64,000 nt of DNA from Pogonophryne albipinna. Lineage: Eukaryota > Chordata > Actinopteri > Perciformes > Artedidraconidae. The position numbers and the translations under genes were made by a program. Location: contig CM053246.1 in the NCBI GenBank assembly GCA_028583405.1, forward strand, positions 25,454,412-25,518,411, in the 5' to 3' direction. Within the stretch, counting starts at the first letter, position 1. Each line of letters opens with the position of its first letter. Shown here piece after piece: positions 1 to 11,995 of the stretch. The notes beneath the pieces are model-generated. The model was not told where the DNA came from. It did no database searches and saw only the letters and a list, made by a program, of their open reading frames with translations.

Positions 1-1261
1 TTATTCCTTAGATATAAAGGTGCGCAGTGAGGAAATGTGTTGAGTAATAGTGATTGGTGATGAAAGACATTTTTTGGAAGAACTAACCATCTTCATTCTT
101 CTTTTAAGTCTTTAATGTTTTCTTAAACAAGAATACGCTTCCTATTAATTCCTTTAGCTTTGCTACTTGCTGCCTTTTTTCTAAAGCAAATTCTCGATTT
201 TTCTTGATTATTAAGTTAATTTATTTGTTTATTTAACAGGGAAAGTGCAAATTGATAAACATTTGTGTATGTACACCAGAGTTATCCAAGAGGCCTTTTT
301 ATAATTTGTGCTTCCTGCAGATGGTCTAGCCAGTTGTTTATTTTAAGATATGGAGTCACCAAGCAGGTTTTTTTTTTTTACTCTAAAGCAAACAGCCTCA
401 TTAGGAAAAAGTAACACTTGTGAAATATTCCGTTATCCCCCAGATCTCACTCCCTGCTTGTTTTCCTTATTATAATTGAGTGAGTTTTTTGTTCAGTGAG
501 TTTGGTGAACTGTTCCTGGCAGAAATTGAGACTGTCTATGAAAAGCCTGAGCTCTTTATAAAGACATAAAATGTATTTGGGAATCAAGACTGGAAAGTGC
601 AAGGAAAGGAATTTATTGGGTCATGTGTTCTGTCAGTTAATCAGAGAGAGCTTTTTGTCTGAAAATGGTGCAAAGGAGGCCATGCACATGGTAGCTTGAG
701 GTTGGGTGGATATTGTGTTTAAAAAGACCTTTAAGCAGAGATTCTACAAGAGTGGTCTCAGATGGACTATAACACTGATGCAATAAGGCTCAGTGTTAAG
801 GAAATGAAGGCAGAAGTCCTCCCCTTTGTACATGTCCTCTTTCCTTGTAACGTCAACTCTTTCAATAGAGAGCCGAAGTCCCTCCCTTTCCGGTGGACCT
901 CCATGGGACCTTATTTCAGAAAAATTATGTATTGAAGTCAATGGCGAGAGAAAAGTTATCTTTCGATCCCGTTTGAATTGTGCCACGAATTACACATATG
1001 TTTGTCAATTTAAAAGATAATTTTGCAAGTAAAAAAAAAGAAAAATTGCCGTAAAACTGTGAAGTAACACTTATTTTTGTGTGAAACCGCTCATTGAACT
1101 AAATCCCTGGTCTCGCACAACACACGTCACCAAGATGGCCGTCACTACTGTCTTGCCAAATAAGGGATTAGGCTTGTTTGAGATGAGCTGCGGCTCGCCT
1201 CGAAAGTAGATGAGAATAGCCGATTGCAGCCGGGGGAGGTCAGTTCGGAGTCGGCTTGACT
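1..1261. other. Unassigned flank before the Rex3 LINE
   Basis: No recognisable gene. Short open frames around 744-1385 on both strands have no domain I recognise. The part from about 880 to 1260 looks like decayed fish dispersed repeat. It is more GC-rich than the first 700 bases and ends exactly where the Rex3 tail starts. I could not assign it to a family. Confidence 0.4.
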
Positions 1262-4200
1262 CCATCCATCCATCCATCTTCTTCCGCTTATCCGTGGTCT
1301 GGTCGCGGGGGTAGCAGTTCCAGCAGAGAGCCCCAAACTTCCTTTTCCCTGGCGACATCAACCAGCTCTGACTGGGGGATCCCAAGGCGCTCCCAGGCCA
1401 GCGAAGAGATATAATCCCTCCACCTGGTCCTAGGTCTACCCCTTGGTCTCTTCCCAGCTGGACGTGCCTGGAACACCTCCCTAGGGAGGCGCCCAGGTGG
1501 CATCCTAACTAGGTGCCCGAACCACCTCAACTGGCTCCTTTCGACGCGAAGGAGGAGCGGCTCAACTCCGAGTCCCTCCCTGATGACCGAACTTCTCACC
1601 TTATCCCTAAGGGAGACACCAGCCACCCTGCGGAGAAAACCCATCTCGGCCGCTTGTATCCGCGATCTCGTTCTTTCGGTCATGACCCATCCTTCATGAC
1701 CATAGGTGAGGGTAGGAACGAAAATGGCCCGGTAGACAGAGAGCTTTGCCTTCCGGCTCAGCTCCCTTTTCGTCACAACGGTGCGGTAAAGCGACTGCAG
1801 TACCGCTCCCGCTGCTCCGATTCTCCGGCCCATCTCACGCTCCATTGTTCCCTCACTCGAGAACAAGACCCCGAGATACTTGAACTCCTTCACTTGGGGT
1901 AAGGACTCATTCCCTACTTGGAGTGGACAGTCCATCGGTTTCCTGCTGAGAACCATGGCCTCAGATTTGGAGGTGCTGATCCTCATCCCAGCCGCTTCAC
2001 ACTCGGTTGCGAACCGATCCAGTGAGTGCTGAAGGTCGCAGACCGATGAAGCCATCAGAACCACATCATCTGCAAAAAGCAGTGGTGCAATCCTTAGTCC
2101 ACCGAACTGCAGACCCCCTCCCCCATGACTACGCCTCGAAATCCGATCCATGTATATTACAAACAGGATTGGTGATAAAGCGCAGCCCTGGCGGAGGCCA
2201 ACCCTCACCGGAAATGGGTCCGACTTACTGCCGAGGACCCGGACACAGCTCTCGCTTTGGGAGTACAGAGATTGGATGGCCCTGAGTAGAGACCCCCTCA
2301 CCCCATACTCCCGCAGCACCTCCCACAGTAACTCCCTGGGAACCCGGTCATACGCCTTCTCCAAGTCCACAAAACACATGTAGACCGGATAAGCGTACTC
2401 CCAGGCCCCCTCCAGGATCCTTGCGAGAGTAAAAAGCTGATCCGTCGTTCCACGACCAGGACGGAATCCGCATTGTTCCTCCTCAATCTGAGGTTCGACA
2501 ATCGGCCTGACCCTCCTTTCGAGTACCTTAGAGTAAACTTTCCCGGGGAGGCTGAGTAGTGTGATGCCTCTGTAATTGGCACACACCCTCTGATCCCCCT
2601 TTTTAAAAATGGGAACCACCACCCCGGTCTGCCACTCCTTCGGTACTGTTTCCGACTTCCACGCAATGTTGATGAGACGTGTCAACCATGACAGTCCCTC
2701 AACACCCAGAGCCTTCAGCATTTCTGGGCGGATCTCATCCACCCCCGGGGCTTTTCCACTGTGGAGTTGTTTAACAACCTCAGTGACCTCCCCCCGGGAG
2801 ATTGGCGCCGATCCCCCGTCATACTCCAGCTCTGCCTCTAACATAGAGGGCGGAGTTGTCGGGTTCAGGAGTTCCTCAAAGTGTTCCTTCCAACGCCCCA
2901 ACACTCCATCAGTTGAGGTCAACAACGTCCCATCCTTACTGTACACAGCTTGGATGGTTCCCTGCTTCCCCTTCCTGAGGTGTCGGAGAGTTTTCCAGAA
3001 CAACTTTGGTGCCGCCCGAAAGTCCTTCTCCATGTCCTCTCCGAACTTCTCCCACACCCGCTGCTTTGCTTCGGCCACGGATGAGGCTGCTGCCCTTCGG
3101 GCCTGTCGGTACCTTGCAACTGCCTCGGGAGTCCCCCGGGATAACAAATCCCTGAAGGCCTCCTTCTTCAGTCGGACGGCTTCCCTGACCACCGGTGTCC
3201 ACCAGGAGGTTCGAGGGTTACCGCCCCTTGAGGCACCTAGGACCTTGAGACCACAGCTCCCCGCCGCGGCTTCGGCAATAGAGGCTTTGAACACCGACCA
3301 CTCTGGTTCAATGTCCCCAACCTCCACAGGAATGCCTGAAAAGCTCCGCCGGAGGTGTGAGTTGAAGGCCTCCTGAACTTGGGCCTCCTCCAGACGTTCC
3401 CAGTTCACCCGAACTACACGTTTGGGCTTACCAGGTCTATCCAGAGGCTTCCCCCGCCACTCGACCCAACTCACCACCAGATGGTGATCAGTTGACAACT
3501 CCGCCCCTCTCTTTACCCGAGTGTCCAAAACATACGGCCTCAGGTCCGATGATACGATAACGAAATCGATCATGGACCTTCTGCCTAGGGTGCTCTGGTA
3601 CCACGTACACTTATGAGCATCCTTATGTTCGAACATGGTGTTTGTTATGGCCAATCCATGACTAGCACAGAAGTCCAGTAACAAACCACCACTCCGGTTC
3701 AGATCAGGGGGGCCGTTCCTCCCAATCACGCCCCTCCAAGTGTCTCCATCATTGCCCACATGTGCGTTGAAGTCTCCCAGCAAGACTAAAGAGTCCCCTT
3801 CAGGAGCCCCATACAGGACTCTTTCCAGGGTCTCCAAGAAGGCCGTATACTCTGAACTGCTGTTGGGTGCATAAGCACACACAACAGTCAGAGTTTTCCC
3901 CCCCATAACCCGCAGGCGTAGGGAGGCGACCCTCTCGTCCACTGGGGTAAACTCCAACAACGAAGCACCCAACCGGGGACTTGTGAGTATCCCCACACCC
4001 GCCCGGCGCCTCACACCTTGAGCAACTCTGGAGAAGAATAGAGTCCAACCCCTATCCAGAAGTAAGGTTCCAGAGCCGACGCTGTGCGTAGAGGTGAGCC
4101 CAACCAAATCCAACTGGTAACGCTCCACCTCCCGCACAAGCTCCGGCTCCTTCCCCCCCAGAGAGGTGACGTTCCACGTCCCCAAAGCCAGCTTGTGTCG

Positions 4201-4650
4201 CCCGGGTCTGGTCCGTCGAGACCCTCCGCTTTCACTGCCACCCTTCTGGCAGCGCACCCGACCCCATCGCTGTTTCCCGGAGGTGGTGGGCCCGCGGGAC
4301 GGAGAAGCGGAGGTGTTGCCCACATTGCCTTTTCGGGCTGGGCCCGGCCGGGCTCCGTGGCAAGCCCGGCCACCAGACGCTCGCCGACGAGTCCTCCTTC
4401 TGGGCCTGGCTCCAGAAAGGGACCCCGGGCTTCCTCCGGGCCGGGTATCCTCACTTCTTGTTGTTGTTTTTTCCATGAGGTCTTTTGAACCAATCTTAGT
4501 CTGGCCCCTTGCCTGAGACCAATTTGCCATGGGAGACCCTACCAGGAACACAAGGTTCCAGACAACACAGCCCCCAGGTTCATCAGGGCACACAAACCTC
4601 TCTACCACGGTAAGGTGCTGGTTCTTCATATATGTACTAAGTAAATACAT
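1262..4650 (-). mobile_element. Rex3-type RTE-clade non-LTR retrotransposon, near full length
   Basis: The element runs on the - strand. Its 3' end is a short tetranucleotide tail, read on the + strand as repeated ATCC at 1262-1280, as is usual for Rex3. The stop codon is only a few bases upstream of that tail, so the 3' UTR is almost absent, which is also typical of RTE elements. Two stretches match, by eye, the primer sites commonly used to detect Rex3 in fish: around 2170-2195 (GGTGATAAAG...CAGCCCTGG) and around 2610-2636 (the complement of GGCAGACCGGGGTGG). The 5' boundary is unclear and is placed at the start of the open frame. No target-site duplication is obvious. Confidence 0.88.
1288..4650 (-). 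CDS. Rex3 endonuclease-reverse transcriptase polyprotein (intact ORF)
   Basis: The 1120-codon frame has no stop or frameshift. Residues about 1-150 are an Arg/Gly/Pro-rich leader. An apurinic-endonuclease-like domain spans about 153-398, with LGTWNVTSL near 156, GDFNAH near 292, MIDFVIV near 360 and STDHHLVV near 386. A reverse transcriptase domain spans about 625-930, with [10 protein letters not shown] near 760, LRQGCALSP near 820 and the catalytic FADD at about 859-862. The tail contains [10 protein letters not shown] near 1070 and ends LLPPRPDHG. The protein would nick target DNA and reverse-transcribe its own RNA in place. The most upstream Met is used, but MANWSQ at about residue 41 is an equally plausible start. 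The frame belongs to the mobile element and is not a host gene. Confidence 0.85.
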   Translation of the reverse strand: MYLLSTYMKNQHLTVVERFVCPDEPGGCVVWNLVFLVGSPMANWSQARGQTKIGSKDLMEKTTTRSEDTRPGGSPGSLSGARPRRRTRRRASGGRACHGARPGPARKGNVGNTSASPSRGPTTSGKQRWGRVRCQKGGSESGGSRRTRPGRHKLALGTWNVTSLGGKEPELVREVERYQLDLVGLTSTHSVGSGTLLLDRGWTLFFSRVAQGVRRRAGVGILTSPRLGASLLEFTPVDERVASLRLRVMGGKTLTVVCAYAPNSSSEYTAFLETLERVLYGAPEGDSLVLLGDFNAHVGNDGDTWRGVIGRNGPPDLNRSGGLLLDFCASHGLAITNTMFEHKDAHKCTWYQSTLGRRSMIDFVIVSSDLRPYVLDTRVKRGAELSTDHHLVVSWVEWRGKPLDRPGKPKRVVRVNWERLEEAQVQEAFNSHLRRSFSGIPVEVGDIEPEWSVFKASIAEAAAGSCGLKVLGASRGGNPRTSWWTPVVREAVRLKKEAFRDLLSRGTPEAVARYRQARRAAASSVAEAKQRVWEKFGEDMEKDFRAAPKLFWKTLRHLRKGKQGTIQAVYSKDGTLLTSTDGVLGRWKEHFEELLNPTTPPSMLEAELEYDGGSAPISRGEVTEVVKQLHSGKAPGVDEIRPEMLKALGVEGLSWLTRLINIAWKSETVPKEWQTGVVVPIFKKGDQRVCANYRGITLLSLPGKVYSKVLERRVRPIVEPQIEEEQCGFRPGRGTTDQLFTLARILEGAWEYAYPVYMCFVDLEKAYDRVPRELLWEVLREYGVRGSLLRAIQSLYSQSESCVRVLGSKSDPFPVRVGLRQGCALSPILFVIYMDRISRRSHGGGGLQFGGLRIAPLLFADDVVLMASSVCDLQHSLDRFATECEAAGMRISTSKSEAMVLSRKPMDCPLQVGNESLPQVKEFKYLGVLFSSEGTMEREMGRRIGAAGAVLQSLYRTVVTKRELSRKAKLSVYRAIFVPTLTYGHEGWVMTERTRSRIQAAEMGFLRRVAGVSLRDKVRSSVIREGLGVEPLLLRVERSQLRWFGHLVRMPPGRLPREVFQARPAGKRPRGRPRTRWRDYISSLAWERLGIPQSELVDVAREKEVWGSLLELLPPRPDHG

Positions 4651-4665
4651 TTGTTCCTGCTCAAG

Positions 4666-4960
4666 ATTAGATTCAACTTTATTGTTATTGCACAGATGAC
4701 AACGAAATGCAGTTTAGCTTCTAACCAGGAGTGCAAAAAGCAGTGAAGTGAAAAGTAATGTACACAATCTACAGAATAAAATATAGAATGAATTGAATGA
4801 TGAATAAACAGTGAGGGGTATGAATACACTAGATATACACAGCAGCCTGTGAGCAGTATGAACAGTATGAACAGTATTAACAGTGTGTATGAATATGCTA
4901 AGATGTATAAAGTATGAAAACGGTAAGCAGTGCAAGTATAGTATAAAATATATAGATATT
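4666..4960. repeat. Dispersed retroposon tail, unassigned family
   Basis: The segment opens with a short motif about an ACTTTATTGTTATTGCAC stretch followed by ACGAAATGCAG, the look of a LINE or SINE 3' end common in fish genomes. It then carries imperfect short repeats of GTATGAACA around 4858-4905. No coding frame is retained. The family is inferred from appearance only. Confidence 0.45.
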
Positions 4961-6091
4961 AATTTCATGATGATAAACATTGTGGAACAATGATGACAAA
5001 TGTGAATGGAAGTGGCGACGTAAAACTGACACAAAACAACAACAAACTTTTGCCGAGCCAATTGGAGAGTTTCATCAGCAGCACGTGGTAAAAACCACCA
5101 ATGAGCGCTCAGCTCGATATAACAGTGAGTCGTTTCCCATCAAGCATTTCGCTTCTGCAGCTCGTGGAGAGGTTTAAGGCTTCCAGGCTTAAACTGTGTA
5201 TTATAGAATGACCCAATCTCACGGCATTTCGTGTTATAGTCACGACATTTAATCTGTTGATTCGTGTTCACCAACACGATTTCCCCCTTTTTTTCGTGTC
5301 ACACAGAACGATTTTAAAAGCAATGTATTTCTATTGGTAGTGTGTTTCGTGCCTGCAACACGTCTTTTTGTCCGGTCGGGTCTTGGAAGACCGGGAAGAT
5401 CATCTTCGTAATACCTATCAAAGTATAGATCCTACACATCGACTGGACGTGGATTCTAAGAGTACAATATACACTTCTCGCCAGAAATCGAATCAAAAAG
5501 CATTTTAATGGCCAAACTATTCCACAATTTAGGATTTTCCAGAGAGTGATATTTGTGAATAAACGTCCCTCCGGAGCGTTTGCAATGAACGGGCCGGGAG
5601 CATGTTGTTTCTTACACAACCACTAGAGCACCTCTAATAAGCAAAATGCTAAATGTTGAGAACACGGCTTGCGAAAATATACGGGTCGTGTCCACAACAC
5701 ATAAACTGATCCTGCTGTAACAACAAGTGCACGTTAGGCCTACTGATGACCATTCGACCATTCGGGGTTATGCTAGAAAAGGGGTACAAGGAATAGTCTA
5801 AGTAGTGGGGGAGTTTTATACACTAATGGTGTGGAAATTCTCTGGCGTTATAATATCAGCGCGGCCGCGGTCAGATCAAAATGCCTCCGAATGCAATTTG
5901 AATAGACCTACAGCCAATCAGAGCAACGAAACGTTGGGTCTGCGTCATGCATTACTGATTGAGATCCATCGGAACCGCCATTCAGTATCCCCATTGGATC
6001 TTCAACGTGTACTATCATACGTCACGTTCACAGTGATCCCTTTTTATTTACAAGACATGTGCCGTTTGTTTGTTGCATTAGGCCAACGCCC
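4961..6091. other. No gene seen; probable old repeat sequence
   Basis: This stretch contains CGTGT/ACACG-rich sequence at about 5215-5360 and a G/C-richer segment around 5840-6010 with CCAATCAGAG. Both look like fragments of dispersed fish repeats. Open frames here are short and unrecognised. Confidence 0.35.
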
Positions 6092-6200
6092 GGGGGGGGG
6101 GGGGGGGTGCTAGTGGAGCTATGCGAAACAATGCCGCGCCTACACTAATCAACACATAAATCTGCGTGTTATGCGTGTAGGGAGGGGCGGCCCTGCCTTT
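6092..6200 (+). repeat. Repeat family shared with 9385-9530, copy A
   Basis: A run of 16 G (6092-6107) leads into GTGCTAGTGGAGC, then a short GC-rich part, then CTGCGTG...GTGTAGGGAGGG at about 6162-6186. The same ordered motifs recur at 9399-9530, which identifies a dispersed family present twice in this window. It is non-coding. Confidence 0.55.
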
Positions 6201-9200
6201 AGCTTCCTTTCAACATACACACAATGCCCTTTCAGATGTATCCACTCTTCAAAACACAGCCTTTTGTGTGAGAAATACAGCTTTAGTGTTGAAGGATTGT
6301 AAAAACGCAGCAAAGAGGTGACATTTAGATGTAGCCTGCTGTGTGAACACGCTCTCAGGGGTCATAATATTTACACAAACATCCACAGCAGAACAAATGT
6401 CATCTAAGCACGCTACGCTTGAAATGGTACCCGCTGCATCAGATCCATGTTTACGATATTGGGGAAAGAAATGGTGTTTGGTCTGCTAGTTGCTTCAACG
6501 TATTTCTAATCTCGGTTCAACTGCACGGCATCTATTTTCTCCCTAAAGTCATCCCTCACATAACCCCGGTATAAAGCCCAAGGGATGGCTCAAGTGTAAT
6601 AAATTGTAGTTATTCGGACCCCCACCATTTCATTCCTTATCTCAAACCCTTTCATCTACCACATGGGGAATAGATGAGGGAATATCAGTAGCGCTCTTGT
6701 AAGAGAAAACACATCAACACGGGCCTAAAGCAAGGCCGTAGCTTGGTAAAGTTAGTGGATCCTCTATCGATCATAATAATTAGCTCTTCTGTTGTCCTAT
6801 TTTTAGTTTTGTGCATAAGATTAGATTTATTGTCTTTTTAAATGATCATGTATTGGTTAATTATGTATTAGATTGTACTGGCATACCTCTTAAAAGGGAA
6901 ACTTGAAAGCAACATGTATCATAATGTGTGATGCACCATAATATGTTGCTGATAGCCTCACCCATCACTCTCATCAAGCTGCATAGCAGGGATATCATAT
7001 TGTATTAAATTAATCATTTATTAATTAGTCATTGGTAACTATTACAAGCTATATGTTTGCTGCCAAACCCTAAATAAAGGACGATATAGTAATACATTCT
7101 GGAATTAATAAAAACATAACACATCTCCAGGTTATCATTAAAAAAAACTATTCATCTTCCTTTTGTGCCTAACCTGAAAGTAATAGCCCCACTTTTCCTA
7201 CTCCTTGAGCATCAAATGATAGGCCTGTTTGAGAGATCACACGAAAATTACAAGCCTCTGTTTCTTCAAATTGGCAAAAGGCTTCACAAACAAGAAGTGA
7301 GATTGCTCAAAGTGTTGGTAATGGGTGGGAAAATTACAACAATGGCTCACTGACACCATAATCCATCACTTTCATTCTTGTTTACATTTTTGCTATTTGG
7401 AGAGTCTCTCATGTGTTTCTTCATTGGATAGGATCCAGATTATGATGTTATGGTCAGTGATGATCCCGTGGCTGCCTTATTCTCTCTTAGAACTTGTGAG
7501 GCTGGCCAAAGCTATGAGTCTTCAGTTGTTTCCGTCCTGCAGATACTATCGACTTTGACTTTGTGGTTTTGTAATGCAAACATTTTATAGACTGTGGTAA
7601 ATCGCTTCAAACACTTCTTGTAAGTGAGTGTATGTGTGTATATGAATGTGTGCTGGAGAGGAGTACAGCCAGAGGAAACAAAACCATAACTTCATCTTTA
7701 TTGTTAGACCTTTGTGGGTAGAAATTAGATTATAGATGCACAGTAATTTATCCACCACCTACTCCTTTGTACTGAGCATCTCCAACTAGTCCTGGTTGCC
7801 TGCATGGAAACCTCTCTTTAATATCCAATAGTCACTTTGCACAGCTGTTGCTCATCAATGAAAGGTTATACCATCCAACACCCCCTTTAACCACAAATGG
7901 TTATTCTTATATTTTTCTTTGTGCTTGGTATTAACACACAAGTTAGCTAAGAAATCTTTTATCTATAGATGTTTTAAGTTTTTTCCCCCACTGGCTTACT
8001 TCCACTCTTCATGCTAAATTAAGCTAAGCTAAGCTAATCACCGCCCCAGTATAGCCTAGTATAGTCTTTTAAGACTGTTAACGTAATGTCTTCTGAAGAA
8101 AATATTTCCAACATTCGAAATTCAACACAAATGTAAGGACTGTAACCTTTGTACTTTTATAAACCTTCATTCCTGCTACATTCTCCTTGTCACTGATTTA
8201 CAGGCCATGCTTTTCGCTGAATTTGTCTGCCAGCCGTGCTCCACATCTGCATCGCATATGTCTATGTGAACAAGTCGTTAAGTTATATAAACTGTGAAAA
8301 GGTCAGATTCAGATGTAAAACCTGAAACCAAAGAAATAAAAGCATCTGCTGATGGCATGTCCAGCTTTTTCCAATTGTTCTGTAATTGTCTTGAAAACTA
8401 TGTCCTTAAAACAGATTGATTACTCCATCCAAGTCTCTTCTCCGACAGCATTATGTATTATAAAACATGTTGTTGTACACTTTCTTTTTGTTTACAGTTT
8501 TATGTAAAGAAAACAATAGCTATGAGCCTTTTTTCAGTTTTCTTTGAGTATCAGATTATATAATGTTGGGACACATCTCAATGTCAAATGTCAGCATTGT
8601 AGCTATTCAAATCTATGCTCAGTGCAAAAGTTAAGAAAAAATGTTTTTACAGCTTGTAGAAATACTCCTATGCACCCAATACACTTAATAAAAAGCCTAT
8701 TTGCACCTTTGTGCACTACACATTCAGTTGTATGCCTGGGGACTTTTTCTCTGTTGCTTATTCTCTTGCCTAAACCATGTGGTGTCTTCCAGGAGCCCTT
8801 CCCCTTTTGTCTTCCGGGGAGGGGAGAACTGAGCAAAGGAAAGCCTGACTTTCGGGGAAGAGAGTATCTGAGCTGCGGGGGAAGAGAGTGGAGATGATCG
8901 AGGGTTCCTGCTAACAGCCTGCTGTTGTTCTTATTATATTTACATCAGATGGGACTTGATATGCAACCAGTTTCCCTCCTCTTCCTGTGACTATTGGGTT
9001 CGTTATTTATCTAACAAGTGCAGAACGATGGTTTGAAGGGAACAGAGCAAACCTCCAAAGTGAAAGTCAACTGGGAACTTGATAGTGCGTCTGTACTGGT
9101 AAGACCCATTTAATCTCTTAGTAAATTAACTTCTGAAAGAACAGCTATGAATCATGAAACACCTAAAATGTCTCATTTAAAAAAAATAGGGGAAGTAAGG

Positions 9201-9367
9201 GAACACCAATGTAGGAATTGTTTTACACAGGGATTCTATGTTGTTTGAAATCAACCAACCCCTTTGATATGCCTTTTGTTTTGTTGATAACTATTTGCAA
9301 ATGTACATTTAATTTACATTTGCTTTTATGGATTATGCATTACATTATGCAATCTTTTAGCATAGGT
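6201..9367. other. No gene recognised
   Basis: AT-rich sequence without a convincing coding frame. Around 8015-8040 there is a short GCTAA reiteration (AAGCTAAGCTAAGCTAA), a common simple motif in fish repeats. Nothing else can be supported. tbxa2r 5' untranslated exons could lie here but cannot be located. Confidence 0.4.
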
Positions 9368-9877
9368 ACGCGGGAAGTCAGTCAGAGTTGGGGGTGCGGG
9401 AGGTGCTAGTGGAGCCTCACAGCGGCGAAACTGTGGCGCGCTACACTGTGCGCCACGTTTGCGCTTCAGATGAGGCTCCCTCCGCAAAATGAGCCACATT
9501 TTTCCTCACCGTGATCTGCGTGTAGGGAGGGACAGCCCATAATAACGTCATATTAAATGCAGTCATTTGGTCTTTTGCTACCGCTTGTCAGAGCAGCGCA
9601 TTCATCGGTGTTCGTTTTAATGCTGCCAGTTTGTTGACGGCCTGTGTGTTGATGGGACTTCTCATGCTCCGTAGATTTTTCCCCTGCCTTTTGCCAGTTG
9701 TTAAATCCTCCTTTCACAAAACTCCCATCCCTGATCTTGTCTGCACTGACGAGCTTCTTTTATATAGCAGAGCAACAGAAGAAGCATAACTTGGTGTTGC
9801 AGTTACAACTCTCCGCCAACAGATGGGGGTGCTGCAGCCCCCTCAGGCTGAGGGCCTCAGCACCCCCCTTCCCGCGT
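9368..9877. repeat. Putative MITE-like repeat, copy B of the 6.1 kb family
   Basis: The segment is bounded by a 10-bp inverted match, ACGCGGGAAG at 9368-9377 and its complement at 9868-9877. It includes GGTGCTAGTGGAGC and GATCTGCGTGTAGGGAGGG, both shared with the 6.1 kb copy, and ends with paired GGGGGTGCTG / CAGCACCCCC blocks. It is non-coding. The inverted ends are short, so a transposon assignment is tentative. Confidence 0.45.
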
Positions 9878-10041
9878 CCATGAGCATAGTTTAAACAAAT
9901 TGTGATTTGCTTGTTATTAGGCCTATATATCAGATGTAAAAAGTCATAGTTCAGTGAGTTAATTTAGCCCATTGACGGGAAGCAACACCAAGTTAATCAG
10001 CACCTAGTTCAGTGCTGATTAACTAAAGACAATAACAGCCT

Positions 10042-10422
10042 TTAAAGGTGGGGTATGTAATTTATTTCAGAAACACTTTTTGTTATATTCCATGGAATGC
10101 TCTTAACATCCCGATAGCAATGAATATATTAAATGCGTTGACAATAAATACATAGAAAAATGTAATCTGTGGAAGCCGTAGCGCTGTAAAAAGCACGACC
10201 AATCATTTTAGCCGGCCCGGCTAAAATAACTGGATGGCCTACCTGCCTGTCAGCCTTCCATCTGTGCACAAATGTATCTCGTGCCCTCCATTGGTCATGT
10301 GCGCGTTCGTGTGTGTTGGAGGAGGGGCTCTGTAAAGAAGTGGCAGATTTTTTCCAGTTGTGTATTTTCAAATTCTAGCGCACTTGAGCTGGTTTCTCAA
10401 AAATGACATACCCCACCTTTAA
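10042..10422. mobile_element. Non-autonomous DNA transposon (MITE) with TTAA flanks
   Basis: Perfect terminal inverted repeats read AGGTGGGGTATGT at the left (10046 onward) and the complement at the right (ending 10418). They are flanked on both sides by TTAA at 10042-10045 and 10419-10422. The length is about 381 bp including flanks. An internal near-perfect palindrome lies at about 10205-10227 (ATTTTAGCCGG / CCGGCTAAAAT). There is no coding capacity. TTAA duplication is typical of piggyBac and Kolobok elements; the termini do not let me choose between them. Confidence 0.75.
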
Positions 10423-11107
10423 ATTACGATAATGTAGTGATTTAACATTCTTTCACCATTTTAAAGAGTGTTCATTCAAACCTAACATTTTCTTTAACAA
10501 AATATTTACTGGAGATTAATGGCTAATGTTTGACGTCATCATCTATTCTAAAGTCCATATTAATTAACTACCACTGATGATGTTAGAATAAACCAAAGCT
10601 TGGCTCCTGTGGGAGAATTCTTGTGGATGTCATGCTTTTTGATCCAACCTTGTTCTATGTAGTCTGTGAAAAAAAACACCTACTGTCTAAAAACAAGCTA
10701 AACAATATTTATGAAGAAAGCAGTTAGCTCACTCTGAGAAATATTGTCAGTATACACATCAGACTTTTGTAAAAAAAAAAAAATTGCAGTGTTTTTAGTT
10801 GAGATTCTTGGCAAGACCTAGTCAAACCTATAGGCTGTGAAGTTTCCGTTTTATTTATTCACCTCAGTGAGAGCACAACGTTTTCATTATCTCTCGTCTA
10901 ATTGATCACCTCTATGTGCATTTGTCCCTGTTGCCTTGATAACGTATTGCATAAGAAATGTTTTTACTAAGGGATATCTTTAATAAAATCCCATTAAAAG
11001 GTTTGCAATACAAACAAATAAAACAAATAGTATAATTGTTTACAGATGGGTTATACAGGGCAGAATACTCGATGTACAGCAGACTATTACAGGTAGATGT
11101 ATCTTTG
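10423..11107. other. No gene seen
   Basis: AT-rich sequence with only short unrecognised open frames and no repeat that I can assign. Confidence 0.4.
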
Positions 11108-11250
11108 GGCAAGATATTTAACCCTGAGTTGCTCCCGATGGCATGGCCAACGGTGTGTGAATGTTAGTTTCTAAGAACAATTGGCTTTGAGGGGTCTTAA
11201 AGATCTGATAAAGTGCTATATAAGTACAGTCCATTTACCATTTACCATCA
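11108..11250. repeat. Retroposon tail (SINE or LINE 3' end)
   Basis: The segment ends with AAAGTGCTATATAAGTACAG followed by a direct reiteration of CCATTTA at 11230-11247. This is the reverse-oriented style of a common fish retroposon 3' tail (TATATAGC-type motif next to a short tandem). The family is not assigned. Confidence 0.5.
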
Positions 11251-11762
11251 CAGATGTCTCAAAATAATTTGCAACCACAAGTATACTGTATTAAAAAATG
11301 GTTTGCACCACAAACTGTAACTGTAATATAATTGTGTCTTGGGGAGGCTGGTCTGTTAAGTGGCTGAAAAATATCCCATGCTCAGTTTAGGAACCTCTTA
11401 CCACACATTTTGCACACACTGCATTTTCCATTGCATAGAGTACATGCACCTCATGATTATGTGTCTGTGGTTGACCATTAGTTTGAATAGGAAACCACTG
11501 TACTGCCTCCTTAAAGCAAAATGGGATACAATATATTGATTTGAGATGCTAACAGGATTTTTAGTCTAATTGCACACTCAAAGGGTTATTAGGGTCACAA
11601 AAGAGCTGGCGCCAATCTCCGACTGTCTCCTTATAGTATTCTTTAAGGTATGGAAGGACCTGATAACAGTGTAGTTAGCTTTTAGTTTTAGATCCTAATG
11701 TTTAATTTAATGTTGCCTGTTAGGAAAATGTCACAATTATACAGACAAATTACTGTCAGGGC

Positions 11763-11995
11763 TATAGAGTGCTGCAGGGACGACGTAATTGTTGTAGGCT
11801 ACCCCGCAAGTTAGCATCGCACTGGTTCCTTCGACAAAATCTCTGTTGGATTTTGTATTTGATTTTAGATTATTGCTCAAAAATAAGATCTGTAAACAAA
11901 AGTGTATGACACCCGTGATGATCACCAGATGGACCCCACTTTTATGATTTTTGAAGCTTAAATTCAATTGCCTGATGTAAAGCAAATGTAAGTCA
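11763..11995 (+). repeat. Dispersed repeat, intact copy of the family that hosts the DIRS element
   Basis: The motif order is AGAGTGCTGCAGGGACGACGTA, then GGTTCCTTCGACAAAA, then AATAAGATCTGTAAAC, then ATGATTTTTGAAGC...AAATTCAATTG. The same order, diverged, is found at about 18860-18917 and continues at 24008-24200, where a DIRS element splits it. The repeat is non-coding and the superfamily is unknown. Confidence 0.6.

Noticed and set aside
826..1020. 64-codon + strand and 80-codon - strand frames near the window start
   Set aside because: Overlapping antisense frames in what looks like a dispersed repeat; no recognisable protein.
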